From the NCBI RefSeq assembly GCF_001420005.1, contig NZ_LJAK01000004.1, positions 62,001-126,000 of the forward strand: 64,000 nt of DNA, written 5' to 3'. The number at the start of each line of letters is the position of its first letter. Positions within the stretch are counted from its first letter, which is position 1. A model generated the notes under the pieces. It worked only from the letters and a program-made list of their open reading frames with translations, was not told the DNA's origin and did not search any database. Shown here in pieces: positions 56,028-63,709 of this stretch. Both the position numbers and the translations under genes were made by a program. This DNA comes from Loktanella sp. 3ANDIMAR09. GTDB lineage: Bacteria; Pseudomonadota; Alphaproteobacteria; Rhodobacterales; Rhodobacteraceae.

Positions 56028-56695
56028 TGCTGGAATTCAAGAACGCCGACGCCTTCATTGGCAAGGTTCCCATCCTGCGCGACCTGACGCTGAAGATCGC
56101 CGCCGCCGAGACCGTCGCCCTGATCGGGCGCAACGGCGCGGGCAAGACCACCACCCTGCGCAGCGTCATGGGCTTTACGGATGTGCGCGGACAGATCCTG
56201 GTGGACGGACAGGATATCACGAAGATGAAGCCCTCGCGCCGCCCTGCGCTGGGGATCGGCTACGCGCCAGAGGACCGGCGCTTGTTCACCGGCTTCACGG
56301 TCGAAGAAAACATCCTGCTGCCGGGAGAGGTCGCCGGGCTGGATGCCGCAGAACGCGCCGACCGGCTGGACAAGGTCTACTTGGTGCTACCAGAGCTGAA
56401 AGAGATGGCCGACCGCCCCGCTGGCGCCGTGTCGGGCGGACAGGGCAAGATGGTGGCGCTGGGGCGCGCTTTGATGCTGAGCACGCGCCTTTTGATGCTG
56501 GACGAGCCGTTCCAGGGCCTCGCGCCTGCGCTGGCTCAACGCTACGGCGATGCGCTCAAACGTCTGCGCGACATCGACCGGGACGTGACCGTCATCGTTA
56601 CCGAATCCAATCCGAAACTGCTGAAAAGCTTCGCCGAACGCACGCTGGTCATCGAGCGCGGCGAGATCACTGAACCCGACCGCGAAGCGGCCTGA
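56027..56695 (+). CDS. LIV-type ABC transporter ATPase (LivF-like), system 2
   Basis: 222 residues, slightly short for LivF. Walker A GRNGAGKTTTLRSVM, YAPEDRRLFTGFTVEENILL, signature VSGGQGKMVALGRALM and Walker B LLMLDEPFQGLAPAL are present. The H-loop is unusual: the usual VEQN-H is TESNPKLLKSFAERT, with Ser-Asn where a His-containing motif is common in the family. It completes transporter 2. Confidence 0.9.
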   Translation: MLEFKNADAFIGKVPILRDLTLKIAAAETVALIGRNGAGKTTTLRSVMGFTDVRGQILVDGQDITKMKPSRRPALGIGYAPEDRRLFTGFTVEENILLPGEVAGLDAAERADRLDKVYLVLPELKEMADRPAGAVSGGQGKMVALGRALMLSTRLLMLDEPFQGLAPALAQRYGDALKRLRDIDRDVTVIVTESNPKLLKSFAERTLVIERGEITEPDREAA

Positions 56696-56714
56696 ACCAC
56701 ACGGAGAGAGAGAC

Positions 56715-57464
56715 ATGAGACTGAAAGACAAATGCTGCTTCGTGACCGGCGCAGCCTCGGGCTTCGGCGAGGGCATCGCCCGGAAATTCACCGATGAGGG
56801 CGCGCGGGTCGCGGTCGTGGATATCGACGCCGAGAACGCAAAACGCGTTGCAGAGACGATCGGCAACGGGGCCATCGCGGTCACCTGCGACGTGACCAAG
56901 GCCGACCAGGTGGAAAAGGCCGTCGTCACGGTGATGGACGAGTTTGGCCGCATAGACACGCTGATTAACAATGCGGGCTGGTCCAACAAGAACGCGCCAT
57001 TGATGGAAACCGACGAAAAGACCATGCGAAAGATCTATGACGTGAACGTCATGTCGATCTTCCACATGACCAAGGCCATCGTGCCCCGCTGGCGCAAGGC
57101 CAATCCGGGCGTGATGATCAACGTAGGCTCCACCGCAGGCATCCGTCCTCGTCCCGGCCTGACTTGGTACAACTCGTCCAAGGGCGCGGCGAACATCCTG
57201 ACCAAGTCTCTGGCGGTCGAACTGGCGCCCGACAAGATCCGCGTCTGCGGGTTAGCGCCGGTCATGGGGGCGACGGCGCTTCTGGAGAATTTCATGGGGA
57301 TGCCCGACACGCCTGAAAACCGCGAGAAATTTATCGAGACCATCCCCATGGGCCGCCTTTCAGAAGCCCGCGACGTGGCAAACGCCGCCGCATTCCTCGC
57401 CTCGGATGAGGCAGAGTTCCTGACCGGCGTGATCCTGGAGGTCGACGGAGGGCGTACCGTCTGA
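56715..57464 (+). CDS. Short-chain dehydrogenase/reductase (SDR)
   Basis: 249 residues. GGAGAGAGAGAC leads the ATG. The cofactor motif is TGAASGFGEGIA, with Asp in VVDIDAEN that prefers NAD; NNAGWSN, catalytic Ser in INVGSTAG and Tyr-Lys in YNSSKGAAN follow. It is the last gene of the plus-strand operon, 19 nt after the ATPase, and is likely to oxidise the imported compound or a product of it. It is the last clear gene of island 1. Confidence 0.9.
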   Translation: MRLKDKCCFVTGAASGFGEGIARKFTDEGARVAVVDIDAENAKRVAETIGNGAIAVTCDVTKADQVEKAVVTVMDEFGRIDTLINNAGWSNKNAPLMETDEKTMRKIYDVNVMSIFHMTKAIVPRWRKANPGVMINVGSTAGIRPRPGLTWYNSSKGAANILTKSLAVELAPDKIRVCGLAPVMGATALLENFMGMPDTPENREKFIETIPMGRLSEARDVANAAAFLASDEAEFLTGVILEVDGGRTV

Positions 57465-58131
57465 GAAAGGAAATCCGTGGCATGCCGCGTCGCGAGGTCG
57501 GGGCTCTGCGGGCACCGAAATACCTTGGTCGCGCCATCGGATGAAAATGAGCCGGGTATCATTCTCTGAAGCGTGCTGCGGCGATCTCTCTCGTGACATG
57601 GTTGCGCAATGCTCTGTCGGGCAATGGGTGCATTGCGAGAAGCTGCCGGGTCAAAGCCTGTTGGCTGGCGACTTCAATCGCCACCGCGCCGAACTCCAAC
57701 TCTGGGCCGCCGTGTTAAACGGCGAGACCCCGCCCGGCATACTTGTGACGAAGCCCGTAGGATTAGTGCGCCCGACGCAAGGGAAAGTCCGGGCTCCACG
57801 TGCTTTGCGCAACGAAGCCGAGGGAGGGGCAAAACAACTTGGATGGGCAAAAAGACTGGGGCGTCGCCCAAACGGACAAGGCGCGATTCGGATAAGTGTC
57901 AGATACGCTGGACCTAGACGAATCCCCGTGACTTCCGGCCTCCGAGGACTGCTGATAACCGTCTGTAACAGGCTGTTTTGCGGGCATGGATCTGGCTGGA
58001 TCAAGAGTGTCAGCGGTAACCGTCCTTTCTTTAGCCCACCACGGCGAAAATGGACTTGGCACAAAAACGAGCCTGTTTAGTCAACTTACCGAAAAGCCCG
58101 CGCGGCGACGCGAGATCACGCGATGGCAACT
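57465..58131. other. Gene-poor right flank of island 1
   Basis: 667 nt without a credible intact gene. The longest open frame on the plus strand (from 57541) has Trp/Cys/Arg-rich composition and no family look. On the minus strand below ~58.02 kb two frames together give LPLT then DTLDPARSMPAKQPVTDG, which loosely recalls the start of P4-type integrases (MPLTDTxIxxAKPxxKPYKLTDG). A decayed integrase is possible but weakly supported. Confidence 0.45.
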
Positions 58132-58154
58132 TGAACACGTGCTGCGCACGACGC
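58132..58154 (+). repeat. Island right-end box, copy 1
   Basis: TGAACACGTGCTGCGCACG then ACGC. It matches 63588-63610 at 20 of 23 positions, and both end exactly 37 nt before the TCCATCAT core. Candidate arm-type binding site for the lost integrase. Confidence 0.7.
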
Positions 58155-58191
58155 TTAGCAAGCTATTGGAAAATCGAGAAAATCGCCACCA

Positions 58192-58247
58192 TCCATCATG
58201 GTCGCAGTAGACAACCGCGCGGCCTCGGTGGCTGCGTTTGAAGGCAT
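58192..58247 (-). pseudogene. dusA: Displaced dusA start (island 2 left-end copy)
   Basis: From an ATG at 58247 behind GAGGAGAACGC, the minus strand encodes MPSNAATEAARLSTATMMD and then runs into unrelated sequence. It is the same length as, and nearly identical to, the functional dusA start at 36741. The att core TCCATCAT is its last coding part. The upstream 120 nt match the region before the functional gene. Confidence 0.85.
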
Positions 58248-58452
58248 TCAGCGTTCTCCTCGTGTGCGCCCTCTACCGGAACGGACCCGCTGTGCACACC
58301 ATACGCACACGGCTTCTGTCCTTCTACCCCACCCCGTACAAAGACAGGAAGACGGCGGCGTTTGGGTGGAGGTGCCTCAAAACAGGGGCATTGGTGAACT
58401 CTCCAGATTCAACAAATTTCTTATTGTTGGCCGGAATCGACTACCCCTCACT

Positions 58453-58803
58453 ATGCCCAGACTCTCGATTGTTATCTCACTGGAAGACCATCAGAAGCTC
58501 AAGGCCATCGCTGCTCTCAAGGGCCAGAGCATAAAGGACTATGTCTTGGGTCGAGCACTTGGCGATGCCCCTGCACTCGACGGCATGAGCGAAGACGAGG
58601 CTTTCATGGCGCTGGCCAACTTCCTGGAGCCGAGGATCAAGCAGGCGCGGCGCGGCGCGCTTTCCGGCAAGTCGCCTGACGAAGTCTGCCTCCATAGATG
58701 CCAGCGTGACTACATCTTCTGGCTTGCAATCGACCGCCCCATCATCATCGCCGTCCTACACGAAAAAATGGATGCCGTGCAGAGGCTGAATGACAGGCTT
58801 TAG
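58453..58803 (+). CDS. RHH antitoxin-like protein with an apparent ParE-toxin C-terminal remnant
   Basis: 116 residues. Residues 1-75 (MPRLSIVISLEDHQKLKAIA, then GQSIKDYVLGRALG and EAFMALANFLEPRIKQARRG) match ribbon-helix-helix antitoxins. Residues ~86-116 (QRDYIFWLAIDRPIIIAVLHEKMDAVQRL) look like the end of a ParE/RelE toxin, whose last strands are usually xVIxxxLHxRMDxxxxL. The body of the toxin is missing, so the gene is best read as a deletion fusion of an antitoxin-toxin pair. Its stop overlaps the converging DUF418 gene. Whether it still binds DNA or neutralises a toxin is unknown. Confidence 0.7.
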   Translation: MPRLSIVISLEDHQKLKAIAALKGQSIKDYVLGRALGDAPALDGMSEDEAFMALANFLEPRIKQARRGALSGKSPDEVCLHRCQRDYIFWLAIDRPIIIAVLHEKMDAVQRLNDRL

Positions 58804-59915
58804 TGTCGGAACCAGCCATAGGTGATCCGTCGCAGGACCCATTCGAAGGGTCCCAGCCTGAAGCGGGAACGCCAGATCGCCAAGACGACGATCAGGATCA
58901 CCGTCACCGCAAGCGCGACAGCCACGGCGGTGAGCCAATCCACCGCGCCCCAGAGGCCCAACCCGTAGCCCGAGAAGACTGTCGACAGGACAATCGACTG
59001 GCCGAGATAGATGCTCAGGCTCGACCCGCCAGCGGACAGCGCCTGCGCCATGATCGGCCCCGGCGGGCGTGACAGCGCAGCAATCAGGCCGAGATAGCCG
59101 AGCGTGGCGATCGGCGCGGCGGCGACCGTCAGAACAGCACCGGGCACCGGCGGCCCCCATTGCCAGATCGCGGCCCCGGCGAGTCCAAGCGCGACCCCCG
59201 GCCCGAGACACCAGCGCCGCGACCGCCGCCAGAGCGGGTGCATTGCATCGTCGATCATGCCGGACTTCACTGCCGCAAGGCCGAGGCAGAACCAGCCGAG
59301 CGCCGCGGTGCCCTGAAACACTAGGAAGGACGGCATGATGAAGGCGAAGCCGATGCTGCGGAACAGGACGACCTCAGGAAACCCGCCATTCGTCAGGATC
59401 GCGCGCTCCATCGCGACGATGTCGGGCGGCGTCTCCGGCGTGGCCAGCAGCAGCAGTGGCGCGATGAGGGCCTGCACGATCAGCAACGCCGCGCCGACCC
59501 GCACAAGGCGCCGCACCGGCCAGTCCCGGAACAGGTAGAGGATCGAACCGGTGACGGCATAGATCGTCAGGATGTCGCCAGGAAAGAACAGGCAGCCATG
59601 CACGACCCCAAGTATCGCAAGCCCGATCATGCGGTTGCGGTAGACGCGCCCGAAGGGCAGCCCGTGCCGTGACGCCGAACGCATCAGGAACCCAAGGCCC
59701 ACCCCGAACATGAAGGAAAACAGCCCGTAGGTCTTCAGGAGCGCCAGCCCGTTGACCAGCCATAGGGTGATCTCGTCGTGCAGGGTCTCACCGCCCGGAT
59801 CGGCAAAACTGCCAAGCGCGGAAAACGCGATGAACTGGACATTGACCACGACAATGCCGAACAGCGCGACAAGGCGCAGGTAATCGGGCATGAGGGCCCG
59901 CGGCGATCCGGTCAT
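58800..59915 (-). CDS. DUF418 family membrane protein
   Basis: 371 residues from the ATG at 59915, which overlaps the TetR stop (ATGA). About ten helices are visible. Family marks are YLRLVALFGIVVVNVQFIAF near the start, SFMFGVGLGFLM, RNRMIGLAILGVVHG, and the DUF418 region LSIYLGQSIVLSTVFSGYGLG to the end. Members are thought to be acyltransferase-like or transport proteins; role unknown. Upstream frame extensions read antisense through the TetR gene and are rejected. Confidence 0.87.
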   Translation of the reverse strand: MTGSPRALMPDYLRLVALFGIVVVNVQFIAFSALGSFADPGGETLHDEITLWLVNGLALLKTYGLFSFMFGVGLGFLMRSASRHGLPFGRVYRNRMIGLAILGVVHGCLFFPGDILTIYAVTGSILYLFRDWPVRRLVRVGAALLIVQALIAPLLLLATPETPPDIVAMERAILTNGGFPEVVLFRSIGFAFIMPSFLVFQGTAALGWFCLGLAAVKSGMIDDAMHPLWRRSRRWCLGPGVALGLAGAAIWQWGPPVPGAVLTVAAAPIATLGYLGLIAALSRPPGPIMAQALSAGGSSLSIYLGQSIVLSTVFSGYGLGLWGAVDWLTAVAVALAVTVILIVVLAIWRSRFRLGPFEWVLRRITYGWFRH

Positions 59916-60517
59916 GAGCGGCTGATGACCGAGAGCGCCAGCGTCAGCATTTCGCGAATGCGTGCGGGGTCTTCGCCTGAGGCGCGTTGCGTTATCGCCA
60001 GCGCGACCTGCTCGCCCAGATATTTCGCACCGGCCTCGACCGACGGGCCATCCGGCCAATCCCCGGCATTGCGGGCAGCTTGCAGAAAGGCGGCGTATGC
60101 CGCCTGTCCAACCGCGTCGATCTCCTCCACGCGCGCCCGCGTGTCCGGCCCCAACCGGTGCTTGCCTGCGCGCATCTTGTAGAACAGGCACCCGGTCTCC
60201 ATCCGTGGATCGCTACTCGCAAATTCGATGAGCGCGTCAAGCGTCTCGCGCAGCCCCATCCCGCCTTGCAGGATCACAAAGATTTCCGACAGCACCTGTT
60301 CGGCATAGCGGTCGAGCACCGCGCGCGACAGCCCGTCCTCGCTTCCGAACTCCCGATATAGCGAGGGTTTCGAGATGCCCGCCATCTGGCAGATCGCGTT
60401 GACCGACACATCGGCTGGGTCGCTGTGCCAATACGCATTCATCGCCACGTCGAGCACCTGCTCGGCGTTCATCGTCCGCGGTCGGCCACGCGCGGGTCCT
60501 TTATTGGCATCGCTCAT
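59912..60517 (-). CDS. TetR/AcrR-family repressor
   Basis: 201 residues from the ATG at 60517. The HTH is VSVNAICQMAGISKPSLYREF near residues 40-60, and the C-terminal ligand domain (METGCLFYKMRAGKHRLGPD, VEEIDAVGQAAYAAFLQAAR) is of the AcrR type. It is divergent from the SDR at 60608 and co-transcribed with the DUF418 gene, so it likely represses both sides. The ligand is unknown. Confidence 0.92.
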   Translation of the reverse strand: MSDANKGPARGRPRTMNAEQVLDVAMNAYWHSDPADVSVNAICQMAGISKPSLYREFGSEDGLSRAVLDRYAEQVLSEIFVILQGGMGLRETLDALIEFASSDPRMETGCLFYKMRAGKHRLGPDTRARVEEIDAVGQAAYAAFLQAARNAGDWPDGPSVEAGAKYLGEQVALAITQRASGEDPARIREMLTLALSVISRS

Positions 60518-60607
60518 TTTTATACTATCCGGTATTTTATTTCTTGACGGAGCACATTTGATATTCGTACCAACCGGTAACGAAACATGCAAGCAGGAGA
60601 CCACCCC
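60518..60607. promoter_or_regulatory. Divergent promoter with candidate TetR operators
   Basis: ATAC-TATCCG-GTAT at 60522-60535 and TACC-AACC-GGTA at 60568-60579 are short inverted repeats of the TetR-operator kind. TTGACG at 60544 is a good -35 box for rightward transcription. GGAG lies ahead of the SDR start. Confidence 0.6.
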
Positions 60608-61486
60608 ATGTCCACACCCAAAAGAACCATCGTCATCACAGGCGCCAGCAGCGGATTTGGCGCGGCGGCCGCGCGGGCCTTTGCTGACCGGGGCGACCGC
60701 GTCTGGGGCACGATGCGCGACACCGCAGGTCGCAACGCCGCCAAGAAGGCAGAGCTGGAAGCCTACTCCTCGTGCATCACCATCGCCGAGATAGACGTGA
60801 CCAGCGACGCCTCGGTGGCCGAAGGTTTCGCGGCAATTCTGGCCGAGGGCCCCATCGACATCCTGATCAATAACGCGGGCATCATGTATATCGGCATGAC
60901 CGAGGCCTATTCCGTCGCGCAGGCCGCCGAACAGATGGACACCAACTATTTCGGTGCCATCCGTGCCATGCAGGCGGTTCTGCCGTCGATGCGCGCGGCC
61001 GGTTCGGGTCTCATCATCAACACAAGTTCCCTCGCCGGGCGGGTCTCGGTGCCCTTCTTCGGCACCTATTGCGCAACGAAACACGCGCTGGAAGCCTACA
61101 GCCAAAGCCTGCGATACGAGGTGTCCCCCTTCGGCATCGACGTGGCCCTGGTCGAGCCCGGCCCGTTCCCGTCGAACCTGCTGGCCGCCGGAAAGCCGCC
61201 CGCCCGCGCGGATGTGCTGGCGTCCTATGGCGACCTTGGGCAGGTGCCCTCCGCCATGGTCGCGGGTTTTGCCCAGATGCTGGCCAGCGATGAAGCCCCC
61301 GACCCTCAACTGGTGGTGGACGCCTATCTGTCGCTGGCCGATGCCGCCCCCGGCAAACGCCCCACGCGCACGGTCGTCGGCATCACCTGGGGCGTAGACG
61401 AGATGAACAACTTCACCCAGCCGAGACAGGACGCGCTCTTGAAAGAGATGCAACTCGACACCGTGCTGGGCGGGGCCGACGCCTGA
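60608..61486 (+). CDS. Short-chain dehydrogenase/reductase, TetR-controlled
   Basis: 292 residues from the ATG at 60608. TGASSGFGAAAARAFADRGD, NNAGIMYIG, catalytic Ser in INTSSLAGR and Tyr-Lys in YCATKHALEAYS are intact. The C-terminal part (FGIDVALVEPGPFPSNL) is that of classical SDRs acting on larger substrates. It is the first gene of a plus-strand pair with the secreted SnoaL-like protein, ~40 nt downstream. Confidence 0.9.
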   Translation: MSTPKRTIVITGASSGFGAAAARAFADRGDRVWGTMRDTAGRNAAKKAELEAYSSCITIAEIDVTSDASVAEGFAAILAEGPIDILINNAGIMYIGMTEAYSVAQAAEQMDTNYFGAIRAMQAVLPSMRAAGSGLIINTSSLAGRVSVPFFGTYCATKHALEAYSQSLRYEVSPFGIDVALVEPGPFPSNLLAAGKPPARADVLASYGDLGQVPSAMVAGFAQMLASDEAPDPQLVVDAYLSLADAAPGKRPTRTVVGITWGVDEMNNFTQPRQDALLKEMQLDTVLGGADA

Positions 61487-61525
61487 CCACCCCAATACCT
61501 TCCCCCTGAAAAAGGAACCAATACA

Positions 61526-62410
61526 ATGAAAAAGACCCTTACTGCCGCCATCACGGTCGCTGTCGCTGCAACAGGCGCAATTGCCGAGACCCACGCGTCA
61601 GAACTCAAATCTGCCGCCCTCAGCGCGTTCCAGGCGCTATTCACGGACTACAGCGAAGAAGGCGTGCGCACGTACATTGCCGCGGATATCGTTCAACATA
61701 ATCCTTTCGTGCCCACCGGCCGAGATGCGCTGATCGGGTTTCTGCCAAGTCTCGAAGCCTCGGCTATCACGTGGACCAACCATCGAATCTTGCAGGATGG
61801 AGACTTCGTTGTTCTGCACAATTCGTTTACCAATGCTGAGGCTTTCGGAGCGCCCGAGATCGTCACCATCGATATCTATCGGATGGAAGACGGACAGGCC
61901 GCTGAACACTGGGACGCTATCCAACCCTTCGTGACGGAAACAGCCAGCGGGCGCAGCATGGTTGACGGTCCAACCGAGGTCACGGATCTGGACAAGACCG
62001 AGGAGAACAAGGCGCTGGCCGTGGCGCTGATCGAAGACGTGCTGATGGGCAAGAACCCGGCCAAGATCACCGAGTACATCAGTTCTGAAAGCTATGCCCA
62101 GCATAACCCGTTCATCGCAGACGGGCTTGAGGGGATCGTCGCGGCGGTCGAGGCGTTGACCGCGCAAGACAACATGTTCGTCTATACCGACATCCACGCA
62201 GTGCTGGGTGAGGGCAACTTTGTCCTGACCGTCAGCGAAGGCCAATGGAACGGCACGACCAACGCCTTCTATGACCTGTTCCGCATGGAAGACGGCATGA
62301 TCGTCGAGCATTGGGACGTGATCCAGCCCGTCCCGACCGAGGGCCTTGCCAATGACAACGGCATGTTCACCGGCTTTGACGGCGTTGGCCCGGACTCGAT
62401 CGGGCAATAG
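61526..62410 (+). CDS. Secreted protein with two tandem SnoaL-like (NTF2-fold) domains
   Basis: 294 residues. Signal peptide MKKTLTAAITVAVAATGAIA with cleavage near AIA-E. Domain 1 spans ~30-145 (DIVQHNPFVPTGRDALIGFL, DIYRMEDGQAAEHWDAIQPF), domain 2 spans ~155-280 (SYAQHNPFIADGLEGIVAAV, DLFRMEDGMIVEHWDVIQPV). The repeats are clearly homologous and keep the QHNPF and RMEDG..EHWD blocks. AAGGA lies ahead of the ATG. It is probably periplasmic; the activity is unknown. Confidence 0.88.
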   Translation: MKKTLTAAITVAVAATGAIAETHASELKSAALSAFQALFTDYSEEGVRTYIAADIVQHNPFVPTGRDALIGFLPSLEASAITWTNHRILQDGDFVVLHNSFTNAEAFGAPEIVTIDIYRMEDGQAAEHWDAIQPFVTETASGRSMVDGPTEVTDLDKTEENKALAVALIEDVLMGKNPAKITEYISSESYAQHNPFIADGLEGIVAAVEALTAQDNMFVYTDIHAVLGEGNFVLTVSEGQWNGTTNAFYDLFRMEDGMIVEHWDVIQPVPTEGLANDNGMFTGFDGVGPDSIGQ

Positions 62411-62450
62411 ACATCATCACGACATAGCCCGGCCAACGGGCAGAGCCCAA

Positions 62451-62476
62451 GCAGGCGGGACAGCTGTCTCGCCTGC
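62451..62476. terminator. Palindrome downstream of the SnoaL-like gene
   Basis: GCAGGCGGGACAG and CTGTCTCGCCTGC form a 26-nt inverted repeat with one mismatch pair. No T-run follows. It may end or stabilise the transcript, or be an operator for the DUF924 gene. Confidence 0.5.
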
Positions 62477-62558
62477 ATAATCGCAACGAACGCACGAGAT
62501 CAGAAAACAGCGCACGACCGACCCGAGGTCTGCCTGATGATCGGTAGAAGGAAAGCGA

Positions 62559-63305
62559 ATGCCCACCGATGAACTGACACCTGCGAGCTTTCGGCAGCGC
62601 CCGGACGTTATTCGGGCCGTCGAAAATCCCCGCTCGCCGCGCAGCGTGCTCGACTACATGTGCGGCTGCGATACCGCTGACCCCGAAACCCGGGACAGCC
62701 TGAACCGGGACGAAACGGTGCGGCCCTTGATGACGATCTGGTTTCAAAGCGGCCGGGCCCTCGACGCGTTTTGCCAGCCCTTTGCGCCGGTTGTGCGTGA
62801 ACTGAAGGCCGACCCACCGAGCTTGATCGGCGAAGAGTGGACCAGCCTTGAAGGCAAGGTTGCCAAGGTGCTGCTGGCCGATCAACTGTCGCGATCCTGT
62901 TTTCGGGGCAGCGCAGAAGCCTTTTCCTACGACCCGATAGCCAGAGACCTGATGCGCGCATTGATGGCCCCGCAGATGATCGAAACCACGCTGACCCTGC
63001 CTGCCGCTATCCTCTATCTGCTTCCATGGGCGCTGGCGCATTCCGAAAATGCTGATGATCTGGACCTTGCCTGCGACTTTGTCGATCTGGCCATTGAGGC
63101 CTATCCGAATTTCAGATTGTTTACCGAGCGCAACAAACCAGCCATCGACCAGCACCGCCAGGTCCTGCAAAAATTCGGTCGCTACCCGCAACGAAATGCC
63201 GAGTTTGGTCGCGAGACTACGGCGGCTGAGAAAGCATGGCTCGACGACAAGGAAAACCTGCCCATCTGGGCGGGCGGCAAGGCGTCTTTCATCCAAAAGA
63301 TATAG
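62559..63305 (+). CDS. DUF924 family protein
   Basis: 248 residues, helical and soluble. DUF924 marks are VLDYM..CD near residue 30, the RPLMTIWFQSGRALDAFCQP block, VLLADQLSRSCFRGSAEAFSYD near residue 105 (family LLLDQFPRNxFRGxxxAFxxD) and the C-terminal FGRYPQRNAEFGRETTAAE. The fold is TPR-like in known structures; function unknown. It is the last gene of island 2. Confidence 0.85.
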   Translation: MPTDELTPASFRQRPDVIRAVENPRSPRSVLDYMCGCDTADPETRDSLNRDETVRPLMTIWFQSGRALDAFCQPFAPVVRELKADPPSLIGEEWTSLEGKVAKVLLADQLSRSCFRGSAEAFSYDPIARDLMRALMAPQMIETTLTLPAAILYLLPWALAHSENADDLDLACDFVDLAIEAYPNFRLFTERNKPAIDQHRQVLQKFGRYPQRNAEFGRETTAAEKAWLDDKENLPIWAGGKASFIQKI

Positions 63306-63647
63306 CGATTGAATGCCGACCACGCCGGCGTGCCGCCGCTGGGCCCTCACCCACAGATCTTTCGCAACGGGCGCATTGTCGGCACTGTCTTCGCGCATTC
63401 TGGTCGGCAACGGTGGTCCCGAACTACCTTGGCGGCTCTGTTGCTGCCGTCTGACCTGATACGCGGGGGGGCAGGGCCAAAGCGAGGCCATCGCGTTCTT
63501 GAGCGAGTCAAAATCCTTGCAGCGCGTCGTTCACGATGCCGCTTCACGAAACAGCACGATCACGCACGAAATCATGCGATCGAAACATGAACATGTGTTG
63601 CACACGACGCCCCGCAACGTATTGAAATACTATCGTAATCTCCATCA
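63306..63647. other. Right flank of island 2 with the second right-end box
   Basis: No credible gene. TGAACATGTGTTGCACACG then ACGC at 63588-63610 is the partner of the box at 58132-58154, again 37 nt ahead of TCCATCAT. A GATCACGC upstream of the box is also shared by both ends. Confidence 0.65.
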
Positions 63648-63709
63648 TCCATCATCGGGGCGACGGACAGGCGGGCGGCGGTGTGCAGAATGCTGTTGCC
63701 TTGTGTCAT
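63648..63709 (-). pseudogene. dusA: Displaced dusA start, probably the original chromosomal one
   Basis: From an ATG at 63709 behind GATGGAGGACCC, the minus strand encodes MTQGNSILHTAARLSVAPMM plus D and then leaves the family sequence at the att core. It is two codons longer than the island-borne starts, and its upstream region does not match theirs, so it is taken as the pre-insertion dusA 5' end. Confidence 0.8.

Larger units (their letters stand above)
36686..58199. mobile_element. Genomic island 1, inserted in dusA
   Basis: About 21.5 kb bounded by dusA-derived att copies. The left end carries a replacement dusA start and promoter; the right end carries the 23-bp box seen again in island 2. 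Cargo: IS5-type remnant, two LIV-type ABC transporters, a citramalate/mesaconate-type gene set, GST-like and SnoaL-like proteins, LysR regulator, SDRs and an aldehyde dehydrogenase. dusA is a known integration site of a family of tyrosine integrases, but none is intact here, so the island is probably immobile now. Confidence 0.8.
58192..63655. mobile_element. Genomic island 2, in tandem behind island 1
   Basis: About 5.5 kb between att copies 2 and 3. It has the same end modules as island 1 and unrelated cargo: RHH/ParE-tail protein, DUF418 protein, TetR repressor, SDR, tandem SnoaL-like protein, DUF924 protein. No integrase or transposase is visible. Confidence 0.75.

Noticed and set aside
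57782-57798. GGAAAGTCCGGGCTCCA, a string found in RNase P RNA
   Set aside because: The surrounding sequence does not fit rnpB: no matching P4 partner, no closing helices, wrong downstream sequence. Probably chance or a decayed fragment.
57541-58080. 179-codon plus-strand frame
   Set aside because: Trp/Cys/Arg-rich, no upstream ribosome binding site, no family resemblance, overlaps several equal-length frames on both strands.
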